The notes: generated by a model not told the origin, from the letters alone. DNA of 64,000 bases from Aureitalea sp. L0-47 (GCF_026126405.1 NZ_JAFMTQ010000007.1:1-64000), one strand, 5' to 3'. Counted from the first letter of the stretch, positions 1-10,674 are shown. A program made the numbers and translations.

Positions 1-481
1 CGTATTCCATCTTTCAGAATTCTCAACTCATACTCTACCCGATCCAATGTTAATTACGCAGTTGAACGTACGAGAAGCGTTGCGTTTCAATTCTAAACTT
101 ACTCCTGATGCATTTCATTATACCCCAAATCGAAGGGGTGGCGACGAAATTCTTTTTTGTAAGATGATGAACACAAAAAAGAATGAGGAGCCGTGTCACA
201 TCCTTATGATCGCAACTTATAATCTGTCAAATAGTGAAATATCTCTAACTGTTTTGCCAGACGCGAGGTGTTTCTCTTCTCTCTTTATTCTCAATACTTT
301 CAGTAATTATTCAAAACGAAAGGGAAAGGGGCGAAAATGTTTTTTGTAAATTTGGCACCTCATAAAAGCAGATGAACCGTATCATAACCATTTGAATACA
401 TTTCGCATTTATTAATAGACACCATAAGAATGTAATGGTGAACGATACTGATCTTAAAGCAATGATATACCGAACTTAACT
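1..481. other. Non-coding stretch at left edge; no supported gene
   Basis: I see no convincing gene here. A 100-codon open frame at 47-349 has no recognisable motif, signal peptide or family resemblance and reads like chance translation. A small CCCC/GGGG hairpin lies near 122-138. The last ~100 bases are AT-rich and presumably carry the promoter of the START-domain gene at 482, but no clean TAnnTTTG element was found. Part may be the downstream region of a gene lying left of the window. Confidence 0.5.
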
Positions 482-1093
482 ATGTTATCTATCATAAAAA
501 CAGGTTTTGCCCTGGCACTATTCACAATATTCTCAATTAGCTCGTTTTCACAACCTAATTGGGAGCTTAAAAAAGAGAAAGATGGAATCAAGGTTTATCT
601 TACCAAAAGCGATGAGTCTAAGATCAAACAATTTAAAGTAGAGACTTTTGTAGATGCATCACCGCGTGAAGTTGCTAATGCCATAGTTGATCTTGATAAC
701 AACTATAAGTGGTTTGTAAATGTGGAGAAAGCACAACTTCTCAAGCAAATTGGAAATGACGAGTTTGTTTTTAGACAGGTAATTCAGGTACCGTTTCCCT
801 TCAAAGATCGTGAAGTTATAGAATATTGTGGTGTAAAGGAATTGCCAAACGGGGTTATACGGATTGAACTGAAAGAAGACAACACGTTCATCCCAGAAAC
901 GGATGACTATGTCCGAATGGCTATTTCCAGAGGATACTGGATACTTTCCCCATCCGAAGGTGGAACTGAAATCGAATATTCTTTTCTCGCAGATCCTGGT
1001 GGGAATATTCCGGCCTGGTTAGCGAATCAGTTTATTGTTAGTAACCCGTTTAAAACAATAAAAGGCCTGAGGAAATACCTCAAAAGCAACTAA
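482..1093 (+). CDS. START-domain (SRPBCC fold) secreted or periplasmic protein
   Basis: 203 residues. The first ~23 residues form a signal peptide ending near SSFSQ. The rest resembles the StAR-related lipid-transfer (START) family: an early segment WELKKEKDGIKVYLTK, a VDNNYKWF-like middle region and a C-terminal region ending FIVSNPFKTIKGLRKYL, corresponding to the long C-terminal helix that closes the hydrophobic cavity in this fold. Flavobacteria commonly carry such exported START proteins; ligand and role are unknown, with lipid or hydrophobic-ligand binding inferred only from the fold. It stands alone, convergent with the superoxide dismutase gene. The start is the first ATG and gives a clean signal peptide. 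Confidence 0.75.
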   Translation: MLSIIKTGFALALFTIFSISSFSQPNWELKKEKDGIKVYLTKSDESKIKQFKVETFVDASPREVANAIVDLDNNYKWFVNVEKAQLLKQIGNDEFVFRQVIQVPFPFKDREVIEYCGVKELPNGVIRIELKEDNTFIPETDDYVRMAISRGYWILSPSEGGTEIEYSFLADPGGNIPAWLANQFIVSNPFKTIKGLRKYLKSN

Positions 1094-1181
1094 TAAAATA
1101 AAATGCCCGTAACTTCATTGATCTACCTCCTTTTCTTCGAGCTATAACATTGTTAAGATCAACAAAATTTAGCCTTAAAAG

Positions 1182-1211
1182 AAAAGACCCCGTTCTATTA
1201 CGAACAGGGTC
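1182..1211 (-). terminator. Rho-independent terminator of sodA
   Basis: Read on the minus strand, a 10-bp stem (GACCCTGTTC / GAACGGGGTC, one G-T wobble) with a 6-nt loop is followed by TTTT. It lies 21 nt past the stop codon of the superoxide dismutase gene. The convergent START gene ends at 1093, so it could serve both directions. Confidence 0.75.
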
Positions 1212-1232
1212 CTAAATAATTAAATTATTCTT

Positions 1233-1841
1233 TTACTTATTAGCGGCATAGTTTGCTGCAACCTGATCCCAGTTGATCACATTGAAAAAAGCCGCTACGT
1301 AATCTGGTCTTCTGTTTTGATACTTGAGATAGTACGCATGTTCCCAAACGTCGAGGCCAAGAATCGGTGTTCCTCCGCAAGTTACTCCGGGCATCATAGG
1401 ATTATCCTGGTTAGGAGTAGAGCAAACTTCCACTTTGCCTCCCTTATGAACACATAACCATGCCCAGCCCGATCCAAATTGAGTTTTCGCAGCCGTTGAG
1501 AATGCTTCTTTAAATCCATCGAAGCTTCCGCAAGCAGCATCAATAGCAGCAGCTAATTCTCCTGATGGGGCACCTCCACCGTCAGGTGACATCACTTTCC
1601 AGAATAAATCGTGATTGAAGTATCCTCCTCCATTGTTTCGTACAGCTCCATTATTCATGTCAAGATTGGTAAGAATATCCTCGATACTCTTCCCTTCAAG
1701 GTCCGTTCCTTCTATGGCAGCATTTAACTTGCTGGTATATCCCGCATGGTGCTTCCCATGATGAATTTGCATAGTTTGAGTGTCGATATGAGGCTCTAGC
1801 GCGTCGTGAGCGTATGGTAAGGATGGTAGTTCGAAAGCCAT
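1233..1841 (-). CDS. sodA: Superoxide dismutase, Fe/Mn family (Mn-type residues)
   Basis: 202 residues, the usual length. It dismutates superoxide to H2O2 and O2 in the cytoplasm; no signal peptide is present. Metal ligands visible: His27, His77, Asp164 and His168 (in DVWEHAYY). The second-sphere positions are Mn-like: Gly73 in [10 protein letters not shown] where Fe enzymes have Gln, and Gln145 in STPNQD where Mn enzymes have it. It could still be cambialistic. Monocistronic: own -7 element at 1875-1882 and own terminator at 1182-1211. Confidence 0.93.
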   Translation of the reverse strand: MAFELPSLPYAHDALEPHIDTQTMQIHHGKHHAGYTSKLNAAIEGTDLEGKSIEDILTNLDMNNGAVRNNGGGYFNHDLFWKVMSPDGGGAPSGELAAAIDAACGSFDGFKEAFSTAAKTQFGSGWAWLCVHKGGKVEVCSTPNQDNPMMPGVTCGGTPILGLDVWEHAYYLKYQNRRPDYVAAFFNVINWDQVAANYAANK

Positions 1842-1874
1842 AATTTGAAGTTTTTAGTTATTAATTTTGTGTTT

Positions 1875-1882
1875 CAAAGGTA
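1875..1882 (-). promoter_or_regulatory. -7 promoter element of sodA
   Basis: TACCTTTG on the minus strand matches the Bacteroidota consensus TAnnTTTG exactly and ends 33 nt before the sodA ATG. No clear -33 TTG at ideal spacing was found. Confidence 0.6.
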
Positions 1883-1996
1883 CATAAACTTGTAATTCAT
1901 AATTGTTATAGAATTAATAAGATTTTTATTCCTGAATAGAAGAAAATTATTGGGCCCTTACTAATCACTTTCGTTACCTTTAGTAAAATTTATTCA

Positions 1997-4900
1997 TTGA
2001 CTCGGCAAGAACCATTCTTAATCTACAATGCCTCGGCGGGAAGTGGAAAGACATATTCCCTCGTAAAAACGTACCTCCAAACCTTATTAAAAAGTAACCA
2101 CCCGGATTACTATAAAAACTTACTTGCAATTACTTTCACAAACAAGGCAGTGGCCGAAATGAAAGAAAGGATCATTCACTATCTGAAATTGTTTTCAGAC
2201 GCTGATCTTCAAGTGGATCAACCCGAAATGATGAAGAGCCTGGCAAATGACTGTGATCTTTCTCTCGATCAGATTCAGCAGAGATCTAAGAACATACTAC
2301 ATCATCTGCTTCATCACTATTCGGCTTTCTGTGTTGAAACTATAGATGGTTTTAATCACCGACTCATAAGAACCTTTAGTCGAGACCTGAAAATCTCAGG
2401 AAACTTCGAGGTTTCCCTGGATGTAGATGAGTTGCTCGACCAGGCAGTAGACAACCTTATTCAAAAAGCCGGAGAAGATGCCGCCATTACCGACACACTG
2501 GTAAATTTCGCCCTTTTGAAAACAGATGAAGATCGCTCCTGGGACGTGTCGAGAGACATTACAAAGGCGGCAGGAATACTATTCCGTGAAAACGACCTGG
2601 AGAACCTGGATCAGCTCAGGGGACTATCGCTTGCCGATTTCAAATCAATCATCAAAAAGCTCAAAAATGCCCTGAAGGATACTGAAACCAAACTCCTCGA
2701 AACAGCAAACCAAACATTGGATCTGCTTGATAAGAACGGTTTGGAGTTCACGCATTTTGACAGGTCGTCCTACCCGAAATACATGATGAAGCTCTCCGAA
2801 AATAAGCCTGTAAACCATGGGTTGCAATGGCAGGGAAAACTCCGTGAGAAACCGCTTTACCCTTCAAAAGTGGCTAAAAATGAACCGGAGGTGGCTGCCA
2901 TTATGGACCAATTGGCCCCGGAATTCGCAGATGCTTTCGACACCTCCAAGGAATTGTACTTCAGAAAAAATTACATTGAAACACTGCTTTCCAACCTCAT
3001 CCCACTTTCGGTTGTTAACCTGGTTCAACAAGAACTCGATCTAATCAAGGAAGAAGACAATATTTTGCCTATTTCCGAATTCAATAAACTCATCTATCAG
3101 GAACTAAAAGAACAACCGGCACCTTACATTTATGAGCGGCTGGGAGAACGCTACCGACATTTCTATATTGACGAATTCCAGGACACCTCCAAACTGCAGT
3201 GGAATAACCTGATGCCGCTTATCGATAATGCACTATCTCAAGAAGAAAACGGGACCCAGGGAAGCCTTCTGCTGGTAGGCGATGCCAAACAATCCATTTA
3301 CCGTTGGCGTGGTGGCCTACCCGAACAATTCATAGAACTATACAATTGCAGTAACCCCTTCTCGGTACAGGAAAAGAAAGTATTGAACCTGGAAACGAAC
3401 TGGCGTAGCTACAGCAACCTGATCGACTTCAACAACTCTTTCTTCACCTTTGTTTCCAATTATTTCGACGACATTGAACACCAGGAGTTGTACCGGATCG
3501 GAAACCAACAGGAGAAAACAGAAAAACAAGGTGGTTATGTCTCGATCGACTTCCTTGAGTATGCAACCAAAGAAGAGGCATTGCCTCTTTATTCAGAGCG
3601 AGTTTTAAACATTCTGAACAGCGCGTTTCAGGATGGTTTCGAACCGAAAGATATTTGCATCCTTACCCGAAAAAAGAAGGAGGGAATCGAACTGGGACAG
3701 GTTCTAATGGATTCAGGAATTCCAGTGGTTTCTTCCGAATCGTTGCTTTTAGCACATTCCGAGATCGTCCTATTCCTTGCAGATTTTCTAACATTCCGTT
3801 CCCATCAGGACAACGATGAGCTGAAATCGAAACTTTTGATTTTCCTTCATTCACACTTTAAAATCACTATACCTTTAGCCGATTTTCTTTCCGACTTTTT
3901 CACCGAAGAGGAACAAGAATTCAGTAATTCGCTTGAAAGTCATGGAATTGAGTTGGATGTGGAGCACACCAATGCCCTGAGTCTTTATGAGTCCTCTGAA
4001 TATCTTCTGAACACTTGCAATCTTGCTTCTAAAGCGGATGCTTACGTTGATGGTTTTTTAAATCTGATCCATGACTTTGAAAAGCGCAATGGGTTACTGA
4101 AAATATCATTTGAAGAATTCTGGGAGAGTAAAAAGGAAAAGGAGGCCATCTCCATCCCTGAAGGAGTCAATGCTGTGCGGTTAATGACCATTCACAAATC
4201 TAAAGGACTTGAATTTCCCGTGTTGATCTTTCCATATGCTGAAGTGGATATTTACAAAGAGCTATCGCCAAAAGCATGGGTGAAGCCTAAGGAGTTGACT
4301 GGTTCCGATATTCCGCTGATGATCAATTTTAACAGTGATGTGGCTGAATACAGTGCTGAAGGAACTTCGATCTACAATGAGAGAAGAAGTCAGCTTCAAC
4401 TTGACAATATTAACCTTCTATATGTTACGCTAACTAGAGCGATCCAACGTTGTTATATCCTATCCCGGAACAGTTCGAAGCCGAAGGACAATGTCCCCCG
4501 GAACTACAGTCATTTCTTCCGAAACTATCTCGAACATAAAGGGCTATGGGAAGAAGATTGTTTTCACTACGAATTTGGAACGCGAGCTTCAGGCCAAAAA
4601 ACTGCGGAAGCAATTCAGAAAAAAGAGGTGTCGCTATCCTTCATTTCTGAATTCCCCGAGTCCAATAACCTGAAAGTGATATCCAGCGATGCATCACTTT
4701 GGCTAACCGAGGCTCAGCTAGCCATATCTGCAGGGAGCGAGCTTCACGATCTGATGGAAAAGATCAAATTCAGGTATGATGCCGAGGAGGCCCTGGAACA
4801 GATGGAAACCAGGTCTGACCTTTCGGATGAAGAAAAGGCTGTATTGCGAAAAATGGTGGAAAGGATAGTTGAGCATCCGGACCTTACAGAGTTTTTTTCT

Positions 4901-5149
4901 TCAGAAGCAACCGTTATGAACGAACGTGATATCGTAACAAAAGACGGGCAGTTGTTAAGGCCGGACCGGCTTAATTTTCACGGGGCGAACGAAGTCACCG
5001 TTATCGACTATAAAACAGGTGATAAAAGTGCAAGGCATGGTCGGCAGATCAACAGTTATACTAGGGCGCTAACCGAGATGGGGTTTAGGATCAGGGACAG
5101 CTTGTTAATCTATGTTTCCGAAGATGATTTAATGATAAATAAACTTTAA
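1997..5149 (+). CDS. addA: AddA-like UvrD-family helicase-nuclease (double-strand break processing)
   Basis: 1050 residues from a TTG codon that follows a TACCTTTA element by 14 nt; no ATG exists before the Walker A motif. Superfamily 1 helicase motifs are in order: Walker A NASAGSGKT (11-19), Walker B DEFQDT (392-397), VGDAKQSIYRWRGG, MTIHKSKGLEFPV and LLYVTLTRA. A RecB-type nuclease domain closes the protein, with DRLNF at 990 and IDYKTG at 1003-1008 (Asp1004, Lys1006). The family unwinds and resects broken DNA ends for RecA-dependent repair together with an AddB subunit; the probable partner is the AddB-like gene at 7954, separated by kbl and the OmpA gene. The name RecB-like would also fit; the absence of RecC and the AddB neighbour favour AddA. 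Confidence 0.88.
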   Translation: MTRQEPFLIYNASAGSGKTYSLVKTYLQTLLKSNHPDYYKNLLAITFTNKAVAEMKERIIHYLKLFSDADLQVDQPEMMKSLANDCDLSLDQIQQRSKNILHHLLHHYSAFCVETIDGFNHRLIRTFSRDLKISGNFEVSLDVDELLDQAVDNLIQKAGEDAAITDTLVNFALLKTDEDRSWDVSRDITKAAGILFRENDLENLDQLRGLSLADFKSIIKKLKNALKDTETKLLETANQTLDLLDKNGLEFTHFDRSSYPKYMMKLSENKPVNHGLQWQGKLREKPLYPSKVAKNEPEVAAIMDQLAPEFADAFDTSKELYFRKNYIETLLSNLIPLSVVNLVQQELDLIKEEDNILPISEFNKLIYQELKEQPAPYIYERLGERYRHFYIDEFQDTSKLQWNNLMPLIDNALSQEENGTQGSLLLVGDAKQSIYRWRGGLPEQFIELYNCSNPFSVQEKKVLNLETNWRSYSNLIDFNNSFFTFVSNYFDDIEHQELYRIGNQQEKTEKQGGYVSIDFLEYATKEEALPLYSERVLNILNSAFQDGFEPKDICILTRKKKEGIELGQVLMDSGIPVVSSESLLLAHSEIVLFLADFLTFRSHQDNDELKSKLLIFLHSHFKITIPLADFLSDFFTEEEQEFSNSLESHGIELDVEHTNALSLYESSEYLLNTCNLASKADAYVDGFLNLIHDFEKRNGLLKISFEEFWESKKEKEAISIPEGVNAVRLMTIHKSKGLEFPVLIFPYAEVDIYKELSPKAWVKPKELTGSDIPLMINFNSDVAEYSAEGTSIYNERRSQLQLDNINLLYVTLTRAIQRCYILSRNSSKPKDNVPRNYSHFFRNYLEHKGLWEEDCFHYEFGTRASGQKTAEAIQKKEVSLSFISEFPESNNLKVISSDASLWLTEAQLAISAGSELHDLMEKIKFRYDAEEALEQMETRSDLSDEEKAVLRKMVERIVEHPDLTEFFSSEATVMNERDIVTKDGQLLRPDRLNFHGANEVTVIDYKTGDKSARHGRQINSYTRALTEMGFRIRDSLLIYVSEDDLMINKL

Positions 5150-5174
5150 ATTTGAAGTCTTAAAATAGCGATTT

Positions 5175-6374
5175 ATGTACGGAAAAATAAAAGACCATTT
5201 ACAAAGAGAACTTCAGGAAATAAAGGAGGCAGGTCTCTTCAAGAAAGAGCGGATCATCACTTCGCCTCAAGGTGCTGAAATTACAATTTCTACCGGGGAA
5301 ACAGTAATTAACTTCTGCTCCAATAACTACCTGGGGTTATCGGCCAATCAGGAGGTTATCCAGGCAGCCAAGGACACCATGGACTCTCATGGTTACGGTA
5401 TGTCTTCGGTGCGTTTTATTTGCGGAACTCAGGATATTCACAAAACCCTTGAAAGTAAAATAGCCCAATTTTACGGTACGGAAGACACCATACTATATGC
5501 GGCCGCATTCGATGCCAACGGCGGAGTCTTTGAACCTTTGTTAGGGCCAGAAGATGCAATTATTTCAGACTCCCTGAATCACGCTTCCATAATTGACGGT
5601 GTTCGCCTTTGTAAAGCAGCCCGTTATCGCTATCAGAATAACGATATGGCAGATCTCGAAACGCAACTAAAAGCAGCAAACGAGAATGGAGCCAGGTTTA
5701 AGATAATTGTCACCGATGGTGTTTTTTCCATGGACGGATTAGTAGCTCCTCTGGATCATATTTGTGACCTTGCCGACGCCTACGATGCCATGGTTATGAT
5801 AGATGAATGTCATGCAACCGGTTTCATTGGAGAAACTGGAAGGGGAACTCTTGAAGAAAAAGGTGTAATGGGAAGGATTGATATTATCACGGGGACCCTT
5901 GGAAAAGCGATGGGTGGCGCCATGGGTGGTTATACTAGTGGGAAAAAGGAAATTATTGAAATGCTACGACAGCGATCAAGACCGTACCTGTTCTCCAATT
6001 CGCTGGCTCCGGCCATTGTGGGTGCCTCTATTAAGGTATTCGACATGCTCACCAACGATACTAGTTTGCGAGATAAACTTATGGAGAATACTGTCTATTT
6101 CAAAAAGGGGATGAAAGAAGCAGGTTTCGATATTATTGATGGAGATTCCGCTATTGTGCCAGTGATGCTGTACGATGCCAAGCTATCGCAAACCATGGCA
6201 GACATGTTGCTGGAAGAAGGAATCTATGTAATTGGTTTCTTTTACCCGGTGGTTCCCAAAGAGAAGGCGAGAATACGCGTTCAGCTTTCAGCAGCGCATG
6301 AAAAAGAGCATCTGGATAAGGCTATAAATGCCTTCGTTAAAGTGGGTGAAAAACTAGGGGTGATAAATCGTTAA
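5175..6374 (+). CDS. kbl: Glycine C-acetyltransferase (2-amino-3-ketobutyrate CoA ligase)
   Basis: 399 residues, as in E. coli. A PLP enzyme of the alpha-oxoamine synthase family that splits 2-amino-3-oxobutyrate with CoA into glycine and acetyl-CoA, the second step of threonine catabolism. The Schiff-base lysine is Lys244 in GTLGKAMGG, the same position as in E. coli. [20 protein letters not shown] and MIDECHATG are the other family blocks. No threonine dehydrogenase (tdh) lies nearby, so related functions of the family (serine palmitoyltransferase-like) cannot be ruled out by context, but the FCSNNYLGL start and length favour Kbl. A TAAATTTG element overlaps the end of the preceding gene (about 5146-5154), suggesting an own promoter. 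Confidence 0.92.
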   Translation: MYGKIKDHLQRELQEIKEAGLFKKERIITSPQGAEITISTGETVINFCSNNYLGLSANQEVIQAAKDTMDSHGYGMSSVRFICGTQDIHKTLESKIAQFYGTEDTILYAAAFDANGGVFEPLLGPEDAIISDSLNHASIIDGVRLCKAARYRYQNNDMADLETQLKAANENGARFKIIVTDGVFSMDGLVAPLDHICDLADAYDAMVMIDECHATGFIGETGRGTLEEKGVMGRIDIITGTLGKAMGGAMGGYTSGKKEIIEMLRQRSRPYLFSNSLAPAIVGASIKVFDMLTNDTSLRDKLMENTVYFKKGMKEAGFDIIDGDSAIVPVMLYDAKLSQTMADMLLEEGIYVIGFFYPVVPKEKARIRVQLSAAHEKEHLDKAINAFVKVGEKLGVINR

Positions 6375-6432
6375 GTACCTTTATTTATCCTATATTACGC
6401 CAGAATTTTAAAAAATTTTAATAGATTTGTTT

Positions 6433-6461
6433 TTGTTATAAGTTTTAACAACTTACTTTTG
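6433..6461 (+). promoter_or_regulatory. Strong promoter of the OmpA-like gene
   Basis: TTG (6433-6435), 18-nt spacer, TACTTTTG (6454-6461): a near-ideal Bacteroidota -33/-7 promoter. The ATG lies 33 nt after the -7 element, leaving an AT-rich leader of about 27 nt, which fits a highly expressed outer-membrane protein. Confidence 0.75.
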
Positions 6462-6494
6462 CTCTAATTAACACTTAAAATTAAACAATCGAAT

Positions 6495-7892
6495 ATGAAA
6501 CATCTTAACACTTTTTTAGTTGCTGCCTTATTGCTTTTGGGCGTTGGCGTAACAAACGCACAGGACGAAAATAATCCTTGGGCAATCGAAGTTGGTGTAA
6601 ACGCGGTTGATGTTTACCCAGTCGGTCTGGATGATGAGGGAAGATTTCCTAACATGATCGGAGACCTAGCAGTCAAGGGCGATTTATTTGACGAATATTT
6701 TAATGCGAATGATCACTGGAATATTCTTCCTTCTATCTCGCGCGTTTCTGTTGGTAGATACATCGGTAGCGGATTTACTTTCACAGCAGCTGGTTCTGTT
6801 AACAAAATCACTAAGCTTGGTGAAGTAAGAATTCCTGATGTTACCTATTACTCTGCAGATGGTGAGATCGAGTATAGCTTCCGTGATGCTCTAGGTGGCG
6901 GATTCGTTGATCCTACCTTAGGAGTTGGTGGTGGTTACACTTGGGTTGACGACGTAGGATTTGGTACAGCCAATATTCTTGTTGGAACTCGTTTCTGGTT
7001 AGGCAACAACCTGGCTCTTAGCTTCCAGTCTGCTTATAAGCATTCTTTCGAGGATAGCTACGGAATCATTCACTTCCAGCATTCAGTAGGTGTTATGTTC
7101 AAATTCGGTGGAAAAGATACAGACGGTGACGGAATCTATGACAAGGACGATGAATGTCCGGAAACTCCTGGTCTTCCAGAGTACAACGGATGTCCTGATA
7201 CAGACGGTGACGGAATCGAAGATAGAAAAGATGAATGTCCAAATACTCCAGGTCTAGCTGAGTTCAACGGATGTCCTGATACAGACGGTGATGGAATCGC
7301 TGATCCTCAGGATGCTTGTCCTACTGTAGCTGGTATCGCTTCTCTAAATGGATGTCCAGATGCTGACGGTGACGGAATCACTGATGCTGAGGATGCTTGT
7401 CCGAACGAAGCAGGTCCTGCTGCTAACAACGGATGCCCATGGCCAGACAGAGATGGTGACGGTGTACTTGACAAAGACGATCAGTGTCCTGACGTTCCTG
7501 GTACTGTTGCTAACAACGGATGTCCAGAAGTAACTGTTGAGATCATCAAGCAGTTGAACGACTACTCCAAGACTATCCTTTTCGATACTGGTAAGTCAAC
7601 TATCCGTCAGGAGTCTTACGCGGTTCTTCAGAACATCGTAGACATTATGAAGGAGTATCCAACCACTTACTTCGTAATCGAAGGTCACACAGACAGTGTA
7701 GGACGTGAGAGCACTAACCAGACGCTTTCTGAAAACAGAGCAGCATCGGTACGTGACTACCTAACTACTATCGGAATGGACGGAAGCAGACTTTCTTCTA
7801 TCGGATATGGTGAGGCAAGACCTATTGCTCCTAACAACACTAAAGCTGGTAGACAACAAAACAGACGTGTAGAGATCTCTCTTAAGAACTAA
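6495..7892 (+). CDS. OmpA-family outer membrane protein with thrombospondin type-3 repeats
   Basis: 465 residues. Signal peptide 1-22 (ends NAQ). Residues ~25-205 form an N-terminal beta-barrel-like region. Residues ~210-345 are five calcium-binding thrombospondin type-3 repeats built on DxDGDGIxDxxDxCP...NGCP. Residues ~350-465 are an OmpA peptidoglycan-binding domain ([28 protein letters not shown]). It ties the outer membrane to peptidoglycan. Strong promoter at 6433-6461 and strong terminator at 7912-7943 make it monocistronic. Codon use is more uniform than in neighbouring genes, suggesting high expression; the repeat units are also similar at DNA level. Confidence 0.93.
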   Translation: MKHLNTFLVAALLLLGVGVTNAQDENNPWAIEVGVNAVDVYPVGLDDEGRFPNMIGDLAVKGDLFDEYFNANDHWNILPSISRVSVGRYIGSGFTFTAAGSVNKITKLGEVRIPDVTYYSADGEIEYSFRDALGGGFVDPTLGVGGGYTWVDDVGFGTANILVGTRFWLGNNLALSFQSAYKHSFEDSYGIIHFQHSVGVMFKFGGKDTDGDGIYDKDDECPETPGLPEYNGCPDTDGDGIEDRKDECPNTPGLAEFNGCPDTDGDGIADPQDACPTVAGIASLNGCPDADGDGITDAEDACPNEAGPAANNGCPWPDRDGDGVLDKDDQCPDVPGTVANNGCPEVTVEIIKQLNDYSKTILFDTGKSTIRQESYAVLQNIVDIMKEYPTTYFVIEGHTDSVGRESTNQTLSENRAASVRDYLTTIGMDGSRLSSIGYGEARPIAPNNTKAGRQQNRRVEISLKN

Positions 7893-7911
7893 GCACTTCT
7901 AAATAAATAGA

Positions 7912-7943
7912 AAAACGCCTCCCGATAACGGAGGCGTTTTTTA
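7912..7943 (+). terminator. Rho-independent terminator of the OmpA-like gene
   Basis: AAAACGCCTCC / GGAGGCGTTTT hairpin with a 7-nt loop and a T-run, 20 nt after the stop codon. The T-tail merges with a TATTTTTA -7-like element (7942-7949) that immediately precedes the next gene. Confidence 0.9.
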
Positions 7944-7953
7944 TTTTTAAGGT

Positions 7954-10674
7954 ATGCAAACCTTCCTGGAAGAAACAATAGACGACTTATTACAAAAACA
8001 TGAAGATGTTTCCCAACTTATCATTGTGCTTCCAAGTAAACGTGCTGGAGGGTTTTTTAAGAACTACCTTCGGAAACAACTAAAAAGAACTTCCTTCCTT
8101 CCCCAGATAATTAGCATTGAAGAGTTTGTTGAGGCTATTTCAGACATCACGATCGTAGATCCTGCACATTTACTCCTGAGAAGTTATCAGGCCTATCTGA
8201 AAACCGATTCCATTAAAGAGAAAGAAGATTTCGAGTCATTCAGCACATGGATACAAACCCTGCTGAACGATTTTAATGAAATTGACCGATATCTCGTCGA
8301 TCGAAAAAGATTCTTCGACTACCTGGGCAGTATCAAATCTCTCGAAAAGTGGTCCATGCAGAACGAGACAACAGACCTGATAAAAGCCTATCTCTCCTTC
8401 TGGAACAGCCTCCCGGACTTCTACGACAATCTTAAAACTGATCTCCTAAGCGATAACCTCGGTTACCAGGGAATGGTGTACAGAAAAGCCGCAGAAGAGG
8501 TAGAACACTATCTGGCATCTAAAGGTGAAGAGCCTCACATTTTTATTGGGTTTAATGCCCTCAACCTAGCCGAGCAAACCATCTTCAAAGAATTATTAGA
8601 AACCGGGAATTCGAGTATCTACTGGGATGCGGAGTCACACTTTTTCTCAGGTGAAATACACAGTGCATCACAATTTCTCAGGTCGTATTTTGAAGAATGG
8701 AATTATTACAGTAATAAGAAACCTCAGTTCGGTGATAATTATACTAAAGAAAAGAAATTCACCTTCATTGAAACACAGAAAAACATTGCGCAGGCAAAAT
8801 ATGCCGGGCAGCTGCTCTCCTCAATGACAGCAGAGGAACTTAGCAATACCGCGGTAGTACTTGCAGACGAGAGCCTGCTAACACCCCTTCTCTATTCTTT
8901 ACCTCTTAATATTGGTGAAGTGAACGTGACCATGGGGCTAAGCATTGAAAATTCCCCTTTAAGCCTATTCTTTTCTTCCCTCTTTCACATGCAGCAAACA
9001 CAAGGGGAACGATTGTATTATAAAGATGTATTCAGAATACTAAATAATCCTATCGGGAGGAAATTGTTGCCAGCCGCAAAAGAAATAACAAAAGCTATTT
9101 CGGAACAAAACTATACCTACGTATCCGTAGAACAGTTAATCGAATTTGGTAATTCCGAAGACATTAAAAACCTACAGCTTATTTTTGGCAGCTGGCAAGA
9201 TGATCCCCAAGTTGCATTTAACAGATCAATAACGCTTCTGGTAAAGCTCAAATCACTTCTTAAGGATGACCCGCTGGAATTGGTATCAGCTTTTAAGCTT
9301 TACAAGGTGATTGAGGCCATCAAGGACCAAATCCAATCCTACCCTTACATTAAAAATTTGAAGTCTGTTTATGCGCTGTTTCAGGAATCTGTTCGTAAGC
9401 AAACGGCCGACATCGCCGGGGATGCCTATCAGGGTTTGCAGATCATGGGTGTTTTGGAAACCAGGGTTCTCGATTTTAAAAATGTGATCCTCTTATCGGC
9501 TAACGAGGGGGTTCTGCCCGCAGGTAAATCTAATGCCTCGTTTGTTACATATGATTTAAAGAAGGAATTCGGTCTTCCGCTGTTTACAGATAAGGACGCT
9601 ATTTACACCTATCACTTCTATCATCTGCTTCATCGAGCTGAGAATGTATTCCTTCTTTATAATTCAACTTCTGAAGGTCTTAACGCCGGTGAAAAGAGCA
9701 GGTTTCTTATGCAGCTTGAGAAAGAAAGGCTCCCAAATCATCAGATCGAACAAATTGTAGTGACTCTTCCGATAAGTATCACAGATTCTCCACTACAGGA
9801 GATCTCGAAGACCACTAAGGTAATGGACCGAATTAAAGCAATAGCTGAATCAGGTATTTCACCTTCTGCATTGACGTCTTACATTAGGAATCCATTCGAA
9901 TTTTACCTTTCACGTGTTCTTAAAATAAGAGAAACAGAGGTGGTAGAGGAAACCGTTGACTACAATACCCTGGGGACGATAGTTCACAACAGTCTCCAAT
10001 TACTTTACGAACCATTTGTAGGGAAAAATCTGGATTTAGAAAAGCTATCGGACCTCCATGAGTTAGTTGATGAAGAAGTAAGCCGACAGTTCAAAATTGT
10101 ATATCGAAAGGGTGATTATTCCACAGGAAAGAACCTACTCATCTTCGAAGTCGCAAAAAGATATGTGCATAATCTTATTGATCTGGACATCAATGAACTT
10201 CGTGCCGGTCACCAGATACGAATCTTACAAATTGAAACGAAAATGAAGATTCCATTAGCCATTGAATCCATACCGTTCCCAGTGAACATTCAAGGTATGG
10301 TAGACCGCGTAGACGAGCGAGATGGTGTAATGAGAATCATCGATTACAAAACGGGAATGGTGGCCCAGGGTGACCTGCAGATCATGGACTGGGCGAACCT
10401 GGCCGAAGATTATAAATACAGTAAGGCGTTCCAGGTGCTGATGTATGCCTATATTATTCATTCTGAAAGTGATGTTTCTTCTTCTGAAGCAGGCATACTA
10501 TCCTTTAAAAATTTGAGTAATGGTTTTCTGAAATTTGGCACTAAGACTTCCGTGAGAGGCCTGAGCAATAGTGTTGTTTCTGAAGACATCCTAACAGAAT
10601 TCGAATTGATACTCAAGAAAGTAATCTGCGAAATCTGCGATCCTGATATTCCTTTTGTTGAAAAGGAAGTTTAA
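7954..10674 (+). CDS. addB: AddB-like PD-(D/E)XK nuclease subunit
   Basis: 906 residues. The N-terminus has the family motif VLPSKRAGGFFKNYL (25-39) in place of a working Walker A, so the helicase domains are probably inactive. The C-terminal RecB-type nuclease has GMVDR (781-785) and IIDYKTG with Asp797 and Lys799. In B. subtilis AddB an iron-sulfur cluster is held by one Cys before the nuclease domain and three after it. Here the first position appears as Asn646 (NPFEFYL) and only a CEIC pair is left at the C-terminus, so the cluster is probably lost. Likely partner of the AddA-like protein at 1997. The ATG follows a TATTTTTA element by 4 nt, so the mRNA may be leaderless. Confidence 0.8.
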   Translation: MQTFLEETIDDLLQKHEDVSQLIIVLPSKRAGGFFKNYLRKQLKRTSFLPQIISIEEFVEAISDITIVDPAHLLLRSYQAYLKTDSIKEKEDFESFSTWIQTLLNDFNEIDRYLVDRKRFFDYLGSIKSLEKWSMQNETTDLIKAYLSFWNSLPDFYDNLKTDLLSDNLGYQGMVYRKAAEEVEHYLASKGEEPHIFIGFNALNLAEQTIFKELLETGNSSIYWDAESHFFSGEIHSASQFLRSYFEEWNYYSNKKPQFGDNYTKEKKFTFIETQKNIAQAKYAGQLLSSMTAEELSNTAVVLADESLLTPLLYSLPLNIGEVNVTMGLSIENSPLSLFFSSLFHMQQTQGERLYYKDVFRILNNPIGRKLLPAAKEITKAISEQNYTYVSVEQLIEFGNSEDIKNLQLIFGSWQDDPQVAFNRSITLLVKLKSLLKDDPLELVSAFKLYKVIEAIKDQIQSYPYIKNLKSVYALFQESVRKQTADIAGDAYQGLQIMGVLETRVLDFKNVILLSANEGVLPAGKSNASFVTYDLKKEFGLPLFTDKDAIYTYHFYHLLHRAENVFLLYNSTSEGLNAGEKSRFLMQLEKERLPNHQIEQIVVTLPISITDSPLQEISKTTKVMDRIKAIAESGISPSALTSYIRNPFEFYLSRVLKIRETEVVEETVDYNTLGTIVHNSLQLLYEPFVGKNLDLEKLSDLHELVDEEVSRQFKIVYRKGDYSTGKNLLIFEVAKRYVHNLIDLDINELRAGHQIRILQIETKMKIPLAIESIPFPVNIQGMVDRVDERDGVMRIIDYKTGMVAQGDLQIMDWANLAEDYKYSKAFQVLMYAYIIHSESDVSSSEAGILSFKNLSNGFLKFGTKTSVRGLSNSVVSEDILTEFELILKKVICEICDPDIPFVEKEV

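Noticed and set aside
47-349. 100-codon frame at the left edge
   Set aside because: No motif, signal peptide, promoter or codon pattern of a real gene.
7118-7540. Tandem DNA repeats in the OmpA gene as a mobile or CRISPR-like array
   Set aside because: They are in-frame thrombospondin type-3 coding repeats with variable spacers of protein-coding character.
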